From NCBI GenBank assembly GCA_019448385.1, contig JAGTXO010000022.1, forward strand, positions 131,501-195,500: a stretch of 64,000 nt of DNA, read 5' to 3'. Shown here piece by piece: positions 20,332-29,770 of the stretch. Made by a program: the position numbers and the translations under genes. The notes beneath the pieces were generated by a model. The model did no database searches. It was not told the DNA's origin and saw nothing but the letters and a program-made list of their open reading frames with translations. The DNA comes from Diacronema lutheri. Taxonomy: Eukaryota; Haptophyta; Pavlovophyceae; Pavlovales; Pavlovaceae. Position 1 is the stretch's first letter; each line of letters starts with the position of its first letter.

Positions 20332-21093
20332 TCAATCGTCGCCCGGCAGCGTCTCCGCGCCAACTTGAGACGCAGCTTTTAGCGTGCTGAAGAGCACGAC
20401 CGCGAGCACGGCGGTCGCGACGGCGCCGAGCGCCTCGAGCGTCTCTCCCGCGGGCGTAGAAAGGATGGCCGACACGTCGACCTTCTCGCCCCTGAGCACT
20501 GCGCCGAGCGCGTCGCTCGTCGTGCTGCCCACGTAAACCCAAAGGGCGTTGAGCGGCAGGCAGCCGATGATCGTGCCCACGACGACGGACATGAGCGGCG
20601 CGCGCGTGAATAGGCCAATGTAGTAATTTCCGAGGGAGAAGGGGATGACGGGCGATTGCCGCACGCCGATGATCGTGCCGCACACGCCGAGCGCGCTCTG
20701 CGAGTCGATCGTCGCGGCGATCGCATCGAGCGAGCGCTTCAGCGCGCCCGACGAGCTCAACGCGGCCTGCGCCTTGTTGAGGATAGCCTTGGCGGCCGGC
20801 GAGCGCGCGAGCGCGATGGCGCCTGCCGCAGCGCACGCCTGACCGGTCACCACGCACGCGAGCCCCTCCTGGAACCCGAAGAGCGCGCCCGTCGCGAGCG
20901 CGATCGGCTGCGTCGGCACGCCCGGCACCATGTCCGCGACGAGGACCGCCGCCGTCATGCCGGCCGGGCCGAGGTTGCGCAACGTCTCGACGTCGAGCAT
21001 GCGCGGCGACGCGCGCGCCAGCCGCGGGTTGCGACCTGCGACGCCGCCCACGCCGGATGCGCAGCACGCGAGCAGCGCGAGGCGGAGCATCAT
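20332..21093 (-). CDS. TVP38/TMEM64 (VTT, SNARE-associated) membrane protein
   Basis: 253 aa, intronless, ATG at 21091-21093. An N-terminal hydrophobic leader with a small-residue/Arg segment precedes four or five hydrophobic segments. The family signature is visible: a re-entrant loop with VPGVPTQPIALATG and then GVRQSPVIPFSLGNYYIGL, matching the 'R-x-SP...P...NY..G' motif of VTT-domain proteins. These act in endomembrane or plastid membranes (DedA/TMEM41/VMP1 relatives, lipid scrambling or transport). The leader may be a signal or plastid-targeting peptide. Its 3' end is near an unannotated stretch; upstream, on the same strand, lies the TPR/F-box/WD40 gene. Confidence 0.85.
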   Translation of the reverse strand: MMLRLALLACCASGVGGVAGRNPRLARASPRMLDVETLRNLGPAGMTAAVLVADMVPGVPTQPIALATGALFGFQEGLACVVTGQACAAAGAIALARSPAAKAILNKAQAALSSSGALKRSLDAIAATIDSQSALGVCGTIIGVRQSPVIPFSLGNYYIGLFTRAPLMSVVVGTIIGCLPLNALWVYVGSTTSDALGAVLRGEKVDVSAILSTPAGETLEALGAVATAVLAVVLFSTLKAASQVGAETLPGDD

Positions 21094-21201
21094 GCCTTCC
21101 GGCGGCAGATTCGAGGCAAACTAGAAAAGCGTGTTACGCATCATGGCGGCGTAACGAACGTGTGACGGTCAAAAGCATGCCAAGCCAGTTCACATCACGG
21201 T

Positions 21202-23784
21202 TCAAAGCAGGTCGATGACGGCGATGTGCTGCCCGACGGCCATCTCCATCTGGATCGTGCCAACGACGATCCGCGTGTCGTCGGAGGCGATGCGCGTGCA
21301 GCGCGCCATCGGCGGCACGGCGATCGTCGCGCGCAGGTGCGCGCGGATGCCGCCGCCATCGCGAGCCGGACGGCGCAGCGGCGAGTCCCACAGCCGGACC
21401 GTCGAGTCGAATGACGAGGTGAGCACCGTCGCGCCGCCGTCCACAATCTGCACGCCCGCCACCGCGTCCGAGTGCGCGTTCGCGATCGCCTCGATCGGCT
21501 CGCTGCCGAGCCCGCGCCGCAAATCCCACAGCGTGAGCGCGCCTGTTGTCGCACCCGCGGCGAGCAGGTTGCCCGAGACCGCGACGGACCACACGGCGCC
21601 GTCGATGGTGTGCGTGGCGGAGGACGAGGCCACGCGCCCACCTGCGCGCCGCGCCGCGGTGCGATGCCGGCGACGCGCAAAAAAAGCACGCCCGCACGAT
21701 GGGGGCGGGGGGCGGGGCCGCACGTGCGGTCTTGCGCGCGCGCATTTTGCGCGCCGTGCGGCGGGCGCACGACGCGGCGGGCGGAGGAGGCGGCGCCGCG
21801 TTCTCCGCCTCCTGCCGGTGCAGCTTGGCGCCAACATGCGGAAGCGGGGCGGCCGGCTCGGTGGGGATGGAGAACGCGGCCCCGCCTCCTCCCGCCCTCC
21901 CCTCACGCCCATCCACCGTGCGCCTCCGCACATCCTCCGCCCCCGCCGAGCTCCTCCGCGGCGCGTGGATTGACGGGCGATGTGTGCACGCGCGCACGGC
22001 GCGGCTGGCGCGCGGCGGCGCACCGACGCGCAGGTCCCACGCGGACAGGTGGCCGTCGTCGCCGCCCGTGTACACCGTGCCCGTCGCCTCATCCTGCGCA
22101 AGACCGCACGCGTGGCCCACGTGCGCCTCCTCGTACGTGCGCACGGGGACGCCCGCCCAGCTCCAGCAGCGCAGCGTGCCGTCGAACGCCGTGGACAGCA
22201 CGTGCTCGTCCGCGACTGTCCCAAGACAGCTCACGATTGGACCAGTGTGCCCAAGGCAGTTGCGCATGACACGAGGCGACGCGCCGGGCGAGCCGTCGGC
22301 GACGCACGTCCCGTCGAGCGCGGGCAGCGCCCACAGCTTGAGCGCCGAGTCGAAGCCGCCCGACGCGAGCCGCCGGCAGTCGGGCGAGAGCCACACGCCC
22401 AGGATCCCGTTGCCATGCCGGGCCTCATGCAGCACGGCATGCGTCGCAAGTTCCCAGATGAGCACGCGCCCGTCCTCGGACGATGAGGCGAGGATGTCGC
22501 CGCGCATGCACACGCCGTACACCGGCCCGCGGTGCCCTGCCAAGCCACTGACGCGCGGCCGTGCGGCGCTCGCCCACGCGCGCTCGCGCTCTGCGCGCTC
22601 GCGGTAAAAAACGCGCCAGTCGCGAGACGCCAGTGTTGCAGTGGGCACCTCGCCGCCGGGCGTGGCCAGATCGCACCTCGACCGGCTGGCGGCGGCGCCG
22701 CTGCCGCAGTCGCCGCCGAAGAGCGCGGCGACGTCCTCGCCAAAGTCGTGCTCGCAGCGCGCGCGCCACGTGAGCTGGCTCGCCGCCGCGCGCGCAAACG
22801 CCACGCACGCGCGCGCGGCCGCGCACACGTCCGAGGTCGCCAAATGTGCGAAGATCTCGAGGAGCAAGTCCGGGTGATCGACGAGCTTGGCGCCGAGCCC
22901 CGGTGGCGGTGCCGCGTCGGCTGCCGGCGGCGCAACCGGCGACGCAGCCGCCGGCGGCGCGGCGGCGGGCGCGGCGGACGGCACTCGCGCCTCGCTGAGC
23001 GGTCCGGGAAAGGCCGGATCGCGGCTCACGCGGCGCGCCTCTCGCGCGGCGCGCGCTGCGCGGCACTCCTCCCGCTTGGCGGCGAACGCCTCCGCGAGCG
23101 CGAGCGGCTGCGCCGCGCCCTGCTCCTCGACCACAGCCGCGCCGCGCCCAAACGTGCGCTCCGCTCGGTCGATGAGGCCGAGCGCGAGCTCAGCGGACCT
23201 GCGCGCCCGGCGTCGCCAGCGGCGGCGTGCGCCGGCGCGCGCGCGGTGGAGGATGGCTGAGCCGGCACGCGCGGGCGATGAATGCACGCGTGCGCGCAAA
23301 GTGCGGCAAGCCATCGCGCCCGGGATCGGCGCGGCAACGTGCGCGGCGACGTGCGCGGCGACGAGGTGGACGGCGCGCGCCGCGCGCACCCGAGCCGAAA
23401 GTAGCCCTTGACGTAGCTGGGGTCGAGCTCGACCGCGCGCTCGCCGTCGTCGAGGGCCGCGCGGCAGAGGCCGAGGTTCGAGTAGGCCGTGCTACGATTA
23501 GCGTGCAGCACCGCACGCAGCGCGCGACACGCGGGCACGCCGAGCGCGTCCGTGTAGAGGCGGACGGCGAGGGCGTACGACTTGCGCTGCACAGCGCGGT
23601 TGGCCTTGGCGCGCAGCCGCTGCTCGCGCAGCGCGTGGATGCGCCCTTTGACCTCGGCGTAGCGCGCGAAGAGCTCCGAGCGCTCGAAGCAGTCGGACAC
23701 GTCGATGCCCTGCTGTGTGAGCCACGCCTTGGCTTTCGACAGGGTTGGGAAGTCCAACGCCGGCGATGCCTCGGCTTCCGCCAT
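21202..23784 (-). CDS. TPR + F-box + WD40 repeat protein
   Basis: Three exons on the minus strand: 23784-23390, 23198-22024, 21641-21202. The two introns (191 and 382 nt, gtgcgc...gcgcag) keep phase. Residues about 45-150 form a TPR array (NRAVQRKSYALAVRLYTDA, NRSTAYSNLGLCRAALDDG, and a repeat completed across intron 1: YFRLG+SAELALGLIDRA). An F-box follows (HPDLLLEIFAHLATSDVCAA...). The C-terminal half has WD40 blades, for example LAGHRGPVYGV, LIWELATH, LKLWALPALDG and LTLWDLRRG, and two blades span intron 2. F-box/WD40 proteins are substrate adaptors of SCF ubiquitin ligases. A co-chaperone-like TPR in front is unusual; substrate unknown. Confidence 0.85.
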
Positions 23785-24192
23785 CGCCTTGCGCCCACCC
23801 TTGACTTGTCACTTCTCGACTCGCCCCGCCCGCCTGTACCGAGGGGCCCAGACGGCCGGTAGGTGTTCACGAGGGGGACGCGTCGTCGATCACCGACGGG
23901 CTGACGACGCGTGTGGGCCTCCACAGCGCGCGGGATACATACCGGCGCGCGGCGCTGGCCCGCGCTATGCCAAATTTCGACTTGCGAGCGCGGGTCGGCC
24001 TTGCTGCGAGTGCGGACTGCAGACTGGGACGTTGTCACGCTGGCGGGTGGCCGTCGCCGGGACGCTCCTCCTTCTTCCCGAGCGTTGGCGGACCAACGCG
24101 CGCCAGAGCTTGAACTGGCCTCTCCGCACCGGGACTGGGAGCCGCAAAAAGGGCTTTTTAAAGTTCAGCGGCTCTGGCGGGAAGGACCAAAC

Positions 24193-24675
24193 ATGGGGAG
24201 GCCCCAGGAAGCGAGAGCGTCGACGCTCGGCGACGACGTCTGGCGGCTCGTGCTCCAGAAGCTCGACGAACCTGCTTCGGTGCTTGCGCTGAGCGTGGCT
24301 TGCAAGCGCTTCCGCGCGCTCGCCACCGACTGGTTCGCGCTCTGCCGAGCGCAGTTTCAGGTCGAGGCGCTCGAGCGGTCGTCAATCTGCTTGTGCGGCC
24401 ACCACTGCTCAGGCTCCTCCAGTCGGCGGTGCTGCCGCTGCCGCCGCGAGAGCGCGCTTGCCGCTAGCGTCGCGCAAAAGCGCCGCCGCTGCTTTGTGTG
24501 TGCCGAGCAGTACAGGCTCGAGCGCGTCCGCCCGTCTGTGCAGCGGCTCTTTGAGCGCGTGGCCGCCGAGCGGCGGCTTCACTGGTTGCTCGAGCGCAGC
24601 GAGAGCGAGCCGGACGCCGAGGTGAGCGAAGAGTGGCAAAAGGCGCTGGTCGACCGCATGGCTGCCAGAAGCTAG
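24193..24675 (+). CDS. Small F-box protein
   Basis: 161 codons. I chose ATG 24193 because the F-box begins 12 residues later, although the frame is open further upstream. The F-box is LGDDVWRLVLQKLDEP ... SVACKRFRALATDWF. A Cys-rich patch (CLCGHHCSG ... CCRCRRE ... RCFVCAEQY) could bind zinc, and the C-terminus is helical and acidic. A role as an SCF ubiquitin-ligase adaptor is inferred. It ends just before the repeat cluster at 24826-25022. Confidence 0.7.
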   Translation: MGRPQEARASTLGDDVWRLVLQKLDEPASVLALSVACKRFRALATDWFALCRAQFQVEALERSSICLCGHHCSGSSSRRCCRCRRESALAASVAQKRRRCFVCAEQYRLERVRPSVQRLFERVAAERRLHWLLERSESEPDAEVSEEWQKALVDRMAARS

Positions 24676-24825
24676 CGGCCGCGCAGTGCCGGCGACGCGC
24701 TGGGCGTCGGGCCGCATCGCTGCGTTCCGCAGCCGCACGCCCGGACGACGGCCAGGCGGCTGCGTGTGTCGCCGCGCCTGCGTGCGAGAGTGGACGTCGG
24801 TGCAACCGAAGCTACCACCCAAGAG

Positions 24826-25022
24826 CTTGGAGTGGTGCCTGCGACAACCGAAGGCATTCGAATGCATCCGACAACCGAATGCATCGCATCGCGCAACGCA
24901 ACGCAGACGACCAAACAACGCTTGGAGTGGTGCCTGCGACCCAAAAAAGCCAAAAAAGGTCCCCCCATGTTTGGTCGTCCAGTGTCGAATGCATCGCATC
25001 GCGCAACGCAGGCACCACTCCA
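24826..25022. repeat. Interleaved direct/inverted repeat cluster (MITE-like)
   Basis: Motif A (20 bp) occurs at 24826-24845 and 24921-24940, and 15 bp of it appear inverted at 25008-25022. Motif B (25 bp, perfect) occurs at 24876-24900 and 24986-25010. A third pair, gacgaccaaac near 24906 and its inverse near 24969, is also inverted. gcattcgaatgc at about 24854 is a 12-bp palindrome. The segment is A-richer than its surroundings and sits between the F-box and sulfotransferase genes. Confidence 0.8.
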
Positions 25023-25031
25023 CGGGGCGGT

Positions 25032-26060
25032 TCACGGGCCGGCGGTTCGAGGTTGTCGCGGACGCTTGGGTGGTGGCTTTTGCCCTCGTTGACTCGAAGT
25101 GCCCGTCGACGCTCGCCGCGGCGCGGGCGCGGGCGCAGCGTCTCGCGCGCGAAAGCACGGCGCGCACGCGGCGTGCGTCACGTTGAACTCGGCCAACCGC
25201 CGTTGGAAGAGCATCCGGCCGATCGCGTACAGTCGGCGGTCCGCCTCGTCGCGAAAGTCACCGAGCACCGACACGTCGCGCGCCGTCGCCGCGTGCAGCG
25301 TCGCCGCCTGGTCGACGGCGAGCGGCACGCCGGTCGGCCTCGTGTTTCGGAACTGTGTGGCGTTGCACGCGCCCCACCAGGGCAGCGCGGTGCCGTTGGG
25401 CGCAACGCGCCCGCCACCAAACATGCGGTGCCAAAGGCAAATGGTCAGGTCCCATTCCTCAGCGATCCCGACAAACTGGAAGCGCTTGAGAAGGAAGATG
25501 GCGCGCTGGACCTCAGCGGTCGTCGGCGGCTGCTCGCGCGAGTCGCACTGGTCGCCGCCGCGGGTGAGAAAGCGCACCTGGCAGCCCTGCAGCTTGCGCG
25601 CGTACGTGAGCGGGCCTGCGTCGCGTGTCCGCTCCCGCCAGCCGTGCATGCCCGCGTGGAAGCCCGAGAGGAGGCGCTGCTCCGGTTGCCTCAGCACGGT
25701 CACCGCAAGCGGGCCGTTCGAGTCGGCCCAGCGAGCGAAGCCCAAATGGCCGGGTGGCGCGCGGTACCACGTGCTGGGCACGGGCAGCCCCGCCGCCGTC
25801 GCGCGGAACGCCGCCGCCTTGCGCGCAACGTTGCGGCTCGACGTGAAGCCGGCGGCGCAGCCGCGCGCCATCTCCACGCGCGCCCAGAAGAGGTGCCCGA
25901 GCTCACGGCCGAGCCAGCGGTCCCAGCCGGGGTCGCACGCGAGGCTCATGACTGCGTTGACGAACGAGGTGCCTGTCTTCGGGATGTGCAGCCACGCGAC
26001 GGGCTGCTTGAGCTGCAGCCCGAGGATGAGCGCGAGCGGCACGAACATGTACACGGCCAT
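25032..26060 (-). CDS. Golgi-type sulfotransferase
   Basis: 342 aa, intronless. ATG 26058-26060 is preferred because a type II signal anchor follows at once (VPLALILGL). The PAPS 5'-phosphosulfate-binding loop is clear (AWLHIPKTGTSFVN). The 3'-phosphate-binding segment is VTVLRQPEQRLLSGFH, with the expected Arg and Ser. This is the carbohydrate/heparan-type sulfotransferase fold, which transfers sulfate from PAPS to glycans in the Golgi lumen; the acceptor cannot be told. Two Asn-x-Thr sites (NGT, NVT) fit lumenal exposure. The Pro/Arg-rich C-terminus runs up to the repeat cluster and may be recent. Confidence 0.85.
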   Translation of the reverse strand: MAVYMFVPLALILGLQLKQPVAWLHIPKTGTSFVNAVMSLACDPGWDRWLGRELGHLFWARVEMARGCAAGFTSSRNVARKAAAFRATAAGLPVPSTWYRAPPGHLGFARWADSNGPLAVTVLRQPEQRLLSGFHAGMHGWRERTRDAGPLTYARKLQGCQVRFLTRGGDQCDSREQPPTTAEVQRAIFLLKRFQFVGIAEEWDLTICLWHRMFGGGRVAPNGTALPWWGACNATQFRNTRPTGVPLAVDQAATLHAATARDVSVLGDFRDEADRRLYAIGRMLFQRRLAEFNVTHAACAPCFRARDAAPAPAPRRASTGTSSQRGQKPPPKRPRQPRTAGP

Positions 26061-26203
26061 CGTGCAACCCTCCTCCTCCAACCCACCCACACTCTCACAC
26101 GTGGCTCGACCGCCGCCGGCCGCGACTCGTCACACTCGGCGAGCACGTCCACGGTCCGACACCCTGCTTTGAACATGGGCGCCTTCGAATTGTCGGGAGC
26201 AGC

Positions 26204-27157
26204 ATGCACACGCTCGCACGGACGGTGCAGTTCTTCACGGCGGCGGCGCTGGTGCACCGCGCGTCGGCGTTCCGCCGGACGTTTGCGGCGGGCCGGATCG
26301 CGTCGCCGCGCGCGTCGCGCTCCGCGATGGCCGCCGCCGCCGCCGAGTCTGGTGGCGCTGCGGCGGACGCTGAGCGCGAGGCCATGCAGCGCTTCATGGC
26401 GCACCAGAAGACGGCAGCCAAGCTGCCGTACCCGGTGCAGGCGCGCTCCGTGTTCGCGTACGCGCCGGGCTACGCCGTCCTCTCCACCCTCTGCAAGGCC
26501 GACGAGGGCTACCCCGCCGGCGCGGTCGTCGGCTTTGCGCCTGGCGCCGACGGTCTGCCCATCTTCTTCCTCTCGTCCATCTCGGGCCACACGCAGGACC
26601 TGCTCGCGTCGAGCAAGGCGAGCCTGACGGTGACGGCTGGTAACTTTGACGGCGCCGATTCTGCGCGCGTGAACCTCCTCGGCGACGTGCGCAAGCTCAC
26701 GGAGCCCGCAGACGTCGCCGCCGCGCGCGAAGTATACCTCGCAAAGCACAAGGATGCGTACTGGATCGATTTTGGCGACTTCGCGGCGTTCCGCATGACC
26801 GAGTTGCGCAAGGTGCGCTTCGTCGGCGGGTTCGCCGGCGCGGCCGACGTCGCGCCCGCCGACTACCTCGCCACCGCGCCCGACGCGGTGCTCGCGTACA
26901 GCGCGGGCGTTGCGTCGCACATGAACGACGACCACCGCGACTCGACCGCCGCGATGGTGCGGCACTACGTGGGGCTGAGCGGCATTGAGGACGCGCACAT
27001 CATGTCCGTCGACTCGCTCGGCATGCAGGTGCGCGTCAAGCGCGCTGGCGGCGAGAGCTTCAAGCTCCGGCTGCCGTTCCCGCGGCCGGCCGAGTCGCGC
27101 AAGGACGTCAAAGACCTGATCGTCGAGATGACGCGCGCGTCGGCGGGCGCGAGCTGA
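26204..27157 (+). CDS. Plastid HugZ/PPOX-like FMN-binding split-barrel protein
   Basis: 317 aa, ATG 26204. The leader (TVQFFTAAALVHRASAF|RR) is a hydrophobic signal peptide ending ASA-F, then a Ser/Arg/Ala transit-like segment. This is the bipartite type that directs proteins to complex red-algal-derived plastids. The body matches the pyridoxamine-phosphate-oxidase-like split barrel (YAVLSTLCKADEGYPAG, FFLSSISGHTQDLL), followed by the DUF2470/HugZ C-terminal domain with SHMNDDHRDS. Plant plastid relatives include a glutamyl-tRNA-reductase-binding protein; others act on heme. It is probably a tetrapyrrole-metabolism regulator in the plastid. It is tandem with the PDH gene downstream. Confidence 0.85.
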   Translation: MHTLARTVQFFTAAALVHRASAFRRTFAAGRIASPRASRSAMAAAAAESGGAAADAEREAMQRFMAHQKTAAKLPYPVQARSVFAYAPGYAVLSTLCKADEGYPAGAVVGFAPGADGLPIFFLSSISGHTQDLLASSKASLTVTAGNFDGADSARVNLLGDVRKLTEPADVAAAREVYLAKHKDAYWIDFGDFAAFRMTELRKVRFVGGFAGAADVAPADYLATAPDAVLAYSAGVASHMNDDHRDSTAAMVRHYVGLSGIEDAHIMSVDSLGMQVRVKRAGGESFKLRLPFPRPAESRKDVKDLIVEMTRASAGAS

Positions 27158-27354
27158 GGCGCGCGCTGGGCACGGCGTGGCTCAGCGCGTGGCCTCGCAT
27201 CCTGTCGCAAGAGCGAGGGTCAGAGCACGGGTCACGCCATTCACCGCATGGGCCGCGGACGTGACCGTCGGCCACAGGCGACAGCCTCCCGGTGTTCGAA
27301 CCGACACCGTCGTCACGCGCCCCGTTTCAAAAGGTCGTGATCCGAGCGAGGCCC

Positions 27355-28799
27355 ATGCTGGCACTCGTCGGCATGCGCGGGGCGCTGCGCGCCGCGGGCC
27401 GGCTGGGCGAGAGCCGGCGAGCGCTCTCTAGCAAGACGACGATGACGGTGCGTGACGCACTCAACTCGGCGATTGACGATGAGATGGCGCGCGACGGCGA
27501 CGTCTTCATCCTCGGCGAGGAGGTCGCGCAGTACCAGGGCGCGTACAAGATCACGAAGGGCCTTTGGGAGAAGTACGGCGACAAGCGCGTGATCGACACG
27601 CCGATCACCGAGGCGGGCTTTGCGGGCATCGCGATCGGCGCAGCCTTCCACAAGCTCCGCCCAATCTGCGAGTTCATGACCTTCAACTTCTCCATGCAGG
27701 CCATCGACCACATCCTCAACTCGGCCGGCAAGATGTACTACATGAGCGGAGGCCAGTTCAAGGTGCCGATCGTCTTCCGGGGGCCCAACGGCGCGGCGGC
27801 GGGTGTGGCCGCGCAGCACTCTCAGTGCTTCGCCGCATGGTTTGGGCACTGCCCGGGCCTCAAGGTATGCACGCCGATCGCGGCGAACACGCACCCCGGC
27901 GCGTGCGGGCGCGTTCGCGCGCCGTCCATGCGTTGCCTCGCCGCCCACGGCCAGCGCTTTGCTTGGCGCTCGCGTCGCGGCGGCCCTCTCGCGCGCGCGC
28001 CTGCGCCTCCGCTGCCTCGCGCATGCAGGTCGTCGCGCCCTACTCCGCCGAGGACGCACGTGGCCTGCTCAAGGCGGCGATTCGCGATGACAACCCGGTG
28101 GTCTTCCTCGAGAACGAGATGCTGTACGGGATGGAGTTTCCGATCAGCGCGGACGTCCTCGACAAGGACTTCATGCTGCCGATCGGCAAGGCCAAGATCG
28201 AGCGCGAGGGTACCGACGTGACCATCGTCTCCTACTCACGCGGCGTCCACAAGGCGCTCGAGGCGGCCGAGGCGCGCGCGCCGCGTGCGCCAACGCCGCG
28301 CGCGCGCGCGCGCGCGCGCGCTCCGGCTTCTCCCCCCTCCCTCCTCCCACCCCCCGGGCGCCCACCCACCCACCCACCCACGCACCCCCACCACGGCCGT
28401 TACGCGCGCTGCTTTTTTTCGCTCCGGCCCGCTTGGCGCTGTGTTGGCGCGCGCCCGGCTCCCACCCAACGCGCGCAGGAGCTCGCGGCGCAGGGCGTGA
28501 GCTGCGAGGTGATCAACCTGCGCACGATCCGGCCGCTCGACCGCGGCACGATTGTCAAATCCATTATGAAGACGAACCGGGTGGTAACGGTCGAGGAGGG
28601 CTGGCCGCAGTCGGGCATCGGCGCCGAGATTGGCGCGGTGGTGTACGAGTCGGAGGCCTTCGACTACCTCGACGCGCCGCTCGAGCGCGTGACGGGCGCG
28701 GACGTGCCGATGCCGTACGCCGAAAACCTGGAGACGCTCGCGCTCCCGCAGAAGTCGAACATCATCTCGGCGGTGCAGCGCGTCTGCTACCGCAAGTGA
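27355..28799 (+). CDS. PDHB: Pyruvate dehydrogenase E1 component, beta subunit (mitochondrial)
   Basis: Exons 27355-27864, 28029-28271, 28478-28799, total 358 codons. ATG 27355 starts a basic, Ser/Arg/Ala mitochondrial presequence; mature protein begins near [12 protein letters not shown]. Diagnostic stretches include [31 protein letters not shown] and [15 protein letters not shown], and the end matches the family ([14 protein letters not shown]). With E1-alpha it forms the thiamine-diphosphate E1 of the mitochondrial complex; the Glu in [10 protein letters not shown] contacts the cofactor. Intron 1 is GT-AG (gtatgc...gcatgcag). Intron 2 must start right after GCCGAG to keep phase, giving a GC-AG intron (gcgcgc...gcgcag) of 206 nt rich in (GC)n and CCCA repeats. 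Confidence 0.95.
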
Positions 28800-28933
28800 T
28801 CGGCACTCGAGCCGCTTTTTCAAGGGGCCGTCAGGCAGCTCGCGTTTAGTTTCGGCGTGACGATTGATCGTGGCTCCTCACGACGAGCCTGCGCATGCCC
28901 AATCTCGACGTGTGTGAGAATGGACTCGCCGTA

Positions 28934-29330
28934 TCACTTGGCGGCTCGTTGCCGCGCCCCGGCTGCGGCCTGGTCGTACTCGTGCTGCGTGAGCGCGCCA
29001 AGCTTGAGCGCGACGTCAAGCGCGTTGATCTGCTCGCTCAACGACGCCTTGGCGGCAGCAGGCGCCGCCTTGGCAAAGATCCTAGCCGCACAGAACGCGC
29101 GGGCGAAGAGCGCTCAGCCGCGCTTCCAGTCGCGCGTGGATCGCGGTGCAGGGAGCAGTTACTCACCGATCGTAGCCGTTGGCGAAGGACGAGTTGAAGC
29201 CCCAACCGCCCTCGGTCGGCTTGAAGGCAATGTCCGTGCTGTGCAGCCGCTTGTCGCCGCCGCTCGCTGCCTCCGCGAAGCCGCGCGAAAACGCGACGCG
29301 AACACCACGTGCCGACCTGCTGCTCAGCAT
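28934..29330 (-). CDS. Small cilium/flagellum-associated-like protein
   Basis: Exons on the minus strand: 29330-29167 and 29081-28934, giving 103 aa. The 85-nt intron has a textbook gtgagt donor and a ctag acceptor. The motif KPTEGGWGFNSSFANGYDR + IF across the junction recalls short axonemal proteins with 'GWGY..kY...yD.IF'. The C-terminus (SLSEQINALDVALKLGALTQHEYD) is a SHOCT-like helical hairpin. Placement in cilia is inferred from this resemblance only. Its start codon is 33 bp from that of the divergent gene at 29364. Confidence 0.6.
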
Positions 29331-29363
29331 CGCGTCTCGACTTCGAAAGGCCGTTTCCAACCA

Positions 29364-29735
29364 ATGGCGACAGAAACGCGCAGCAGCCTCGGCGAGCCAA
29401 TTGTCGCGTCCTCGTTCGCCGACACGGGGTCCAGGACGGACGTGCCGAACCGCGACAAGGGCCGGAAGGGGCAGCAGATCGGCGAGATTGGCTGGAACAC
29501 CATGCAGCCCTTCCGCTCGGAGCTCGCCGTCCACGGCAAGCGGGTGGGTGAGTTTGGAAAGGCGTTCGCAGATCCCGCGAACCAGTTCCTGGGCCTGAGC
29601 GGCAACCAGCACTTTGATCGCGACGTGCGCAACAAGGTGCCAAGCGTCGACAGCAAGGGGTTTGGCTACCATGTGAGCGCGCCCATGTACAAGCACGTGA
29701 CGCAAAAGCACAACGCGTCGATCAGCATGCGCTAG
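29364..29735 (+). CDS. Small conserved-looking protein, divergent partner
   Basis: 123 aa, ATG 29364 (context ccaATGG). It is basic and Gly/Asn/His-rich with no membrane segment (IGEIGWNTMQPFRSELAV, FGYHVSAPMYKHVT). I do not recognise the family. The short Tyr/Phe/Gly-rich style resembles microtubule inner proteins, and its head-to-head neighbour looks ciliary, so an axonemal role is a guess. An upstream exon cannot be excluded because the frame is open before the ATG. Confidence 0.55.
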   Translation: MATETRSSLGEPIVASSFADTGSRTDVPNRDKGRKGQQIGEIGWNTMQPFRSELAVHGKRVGEFGKAFADPANQFLGLSGNQHFDRDVRNKVPSVDSKGFGYHVSAPMYKHVTQKHNASISMR

Positions 29736-29770
29736 GTCACTGCCGCAGCTCTGACCGCTCACCATGTCTG

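Noticed and set aside
27290-27308. gttcgaac resembling a tRNA T-loop
   Set aside because: No matching T-stem, anticodon arm or acceptor stem around it. No tRNA or rRNA gene was found anywhere in the window.
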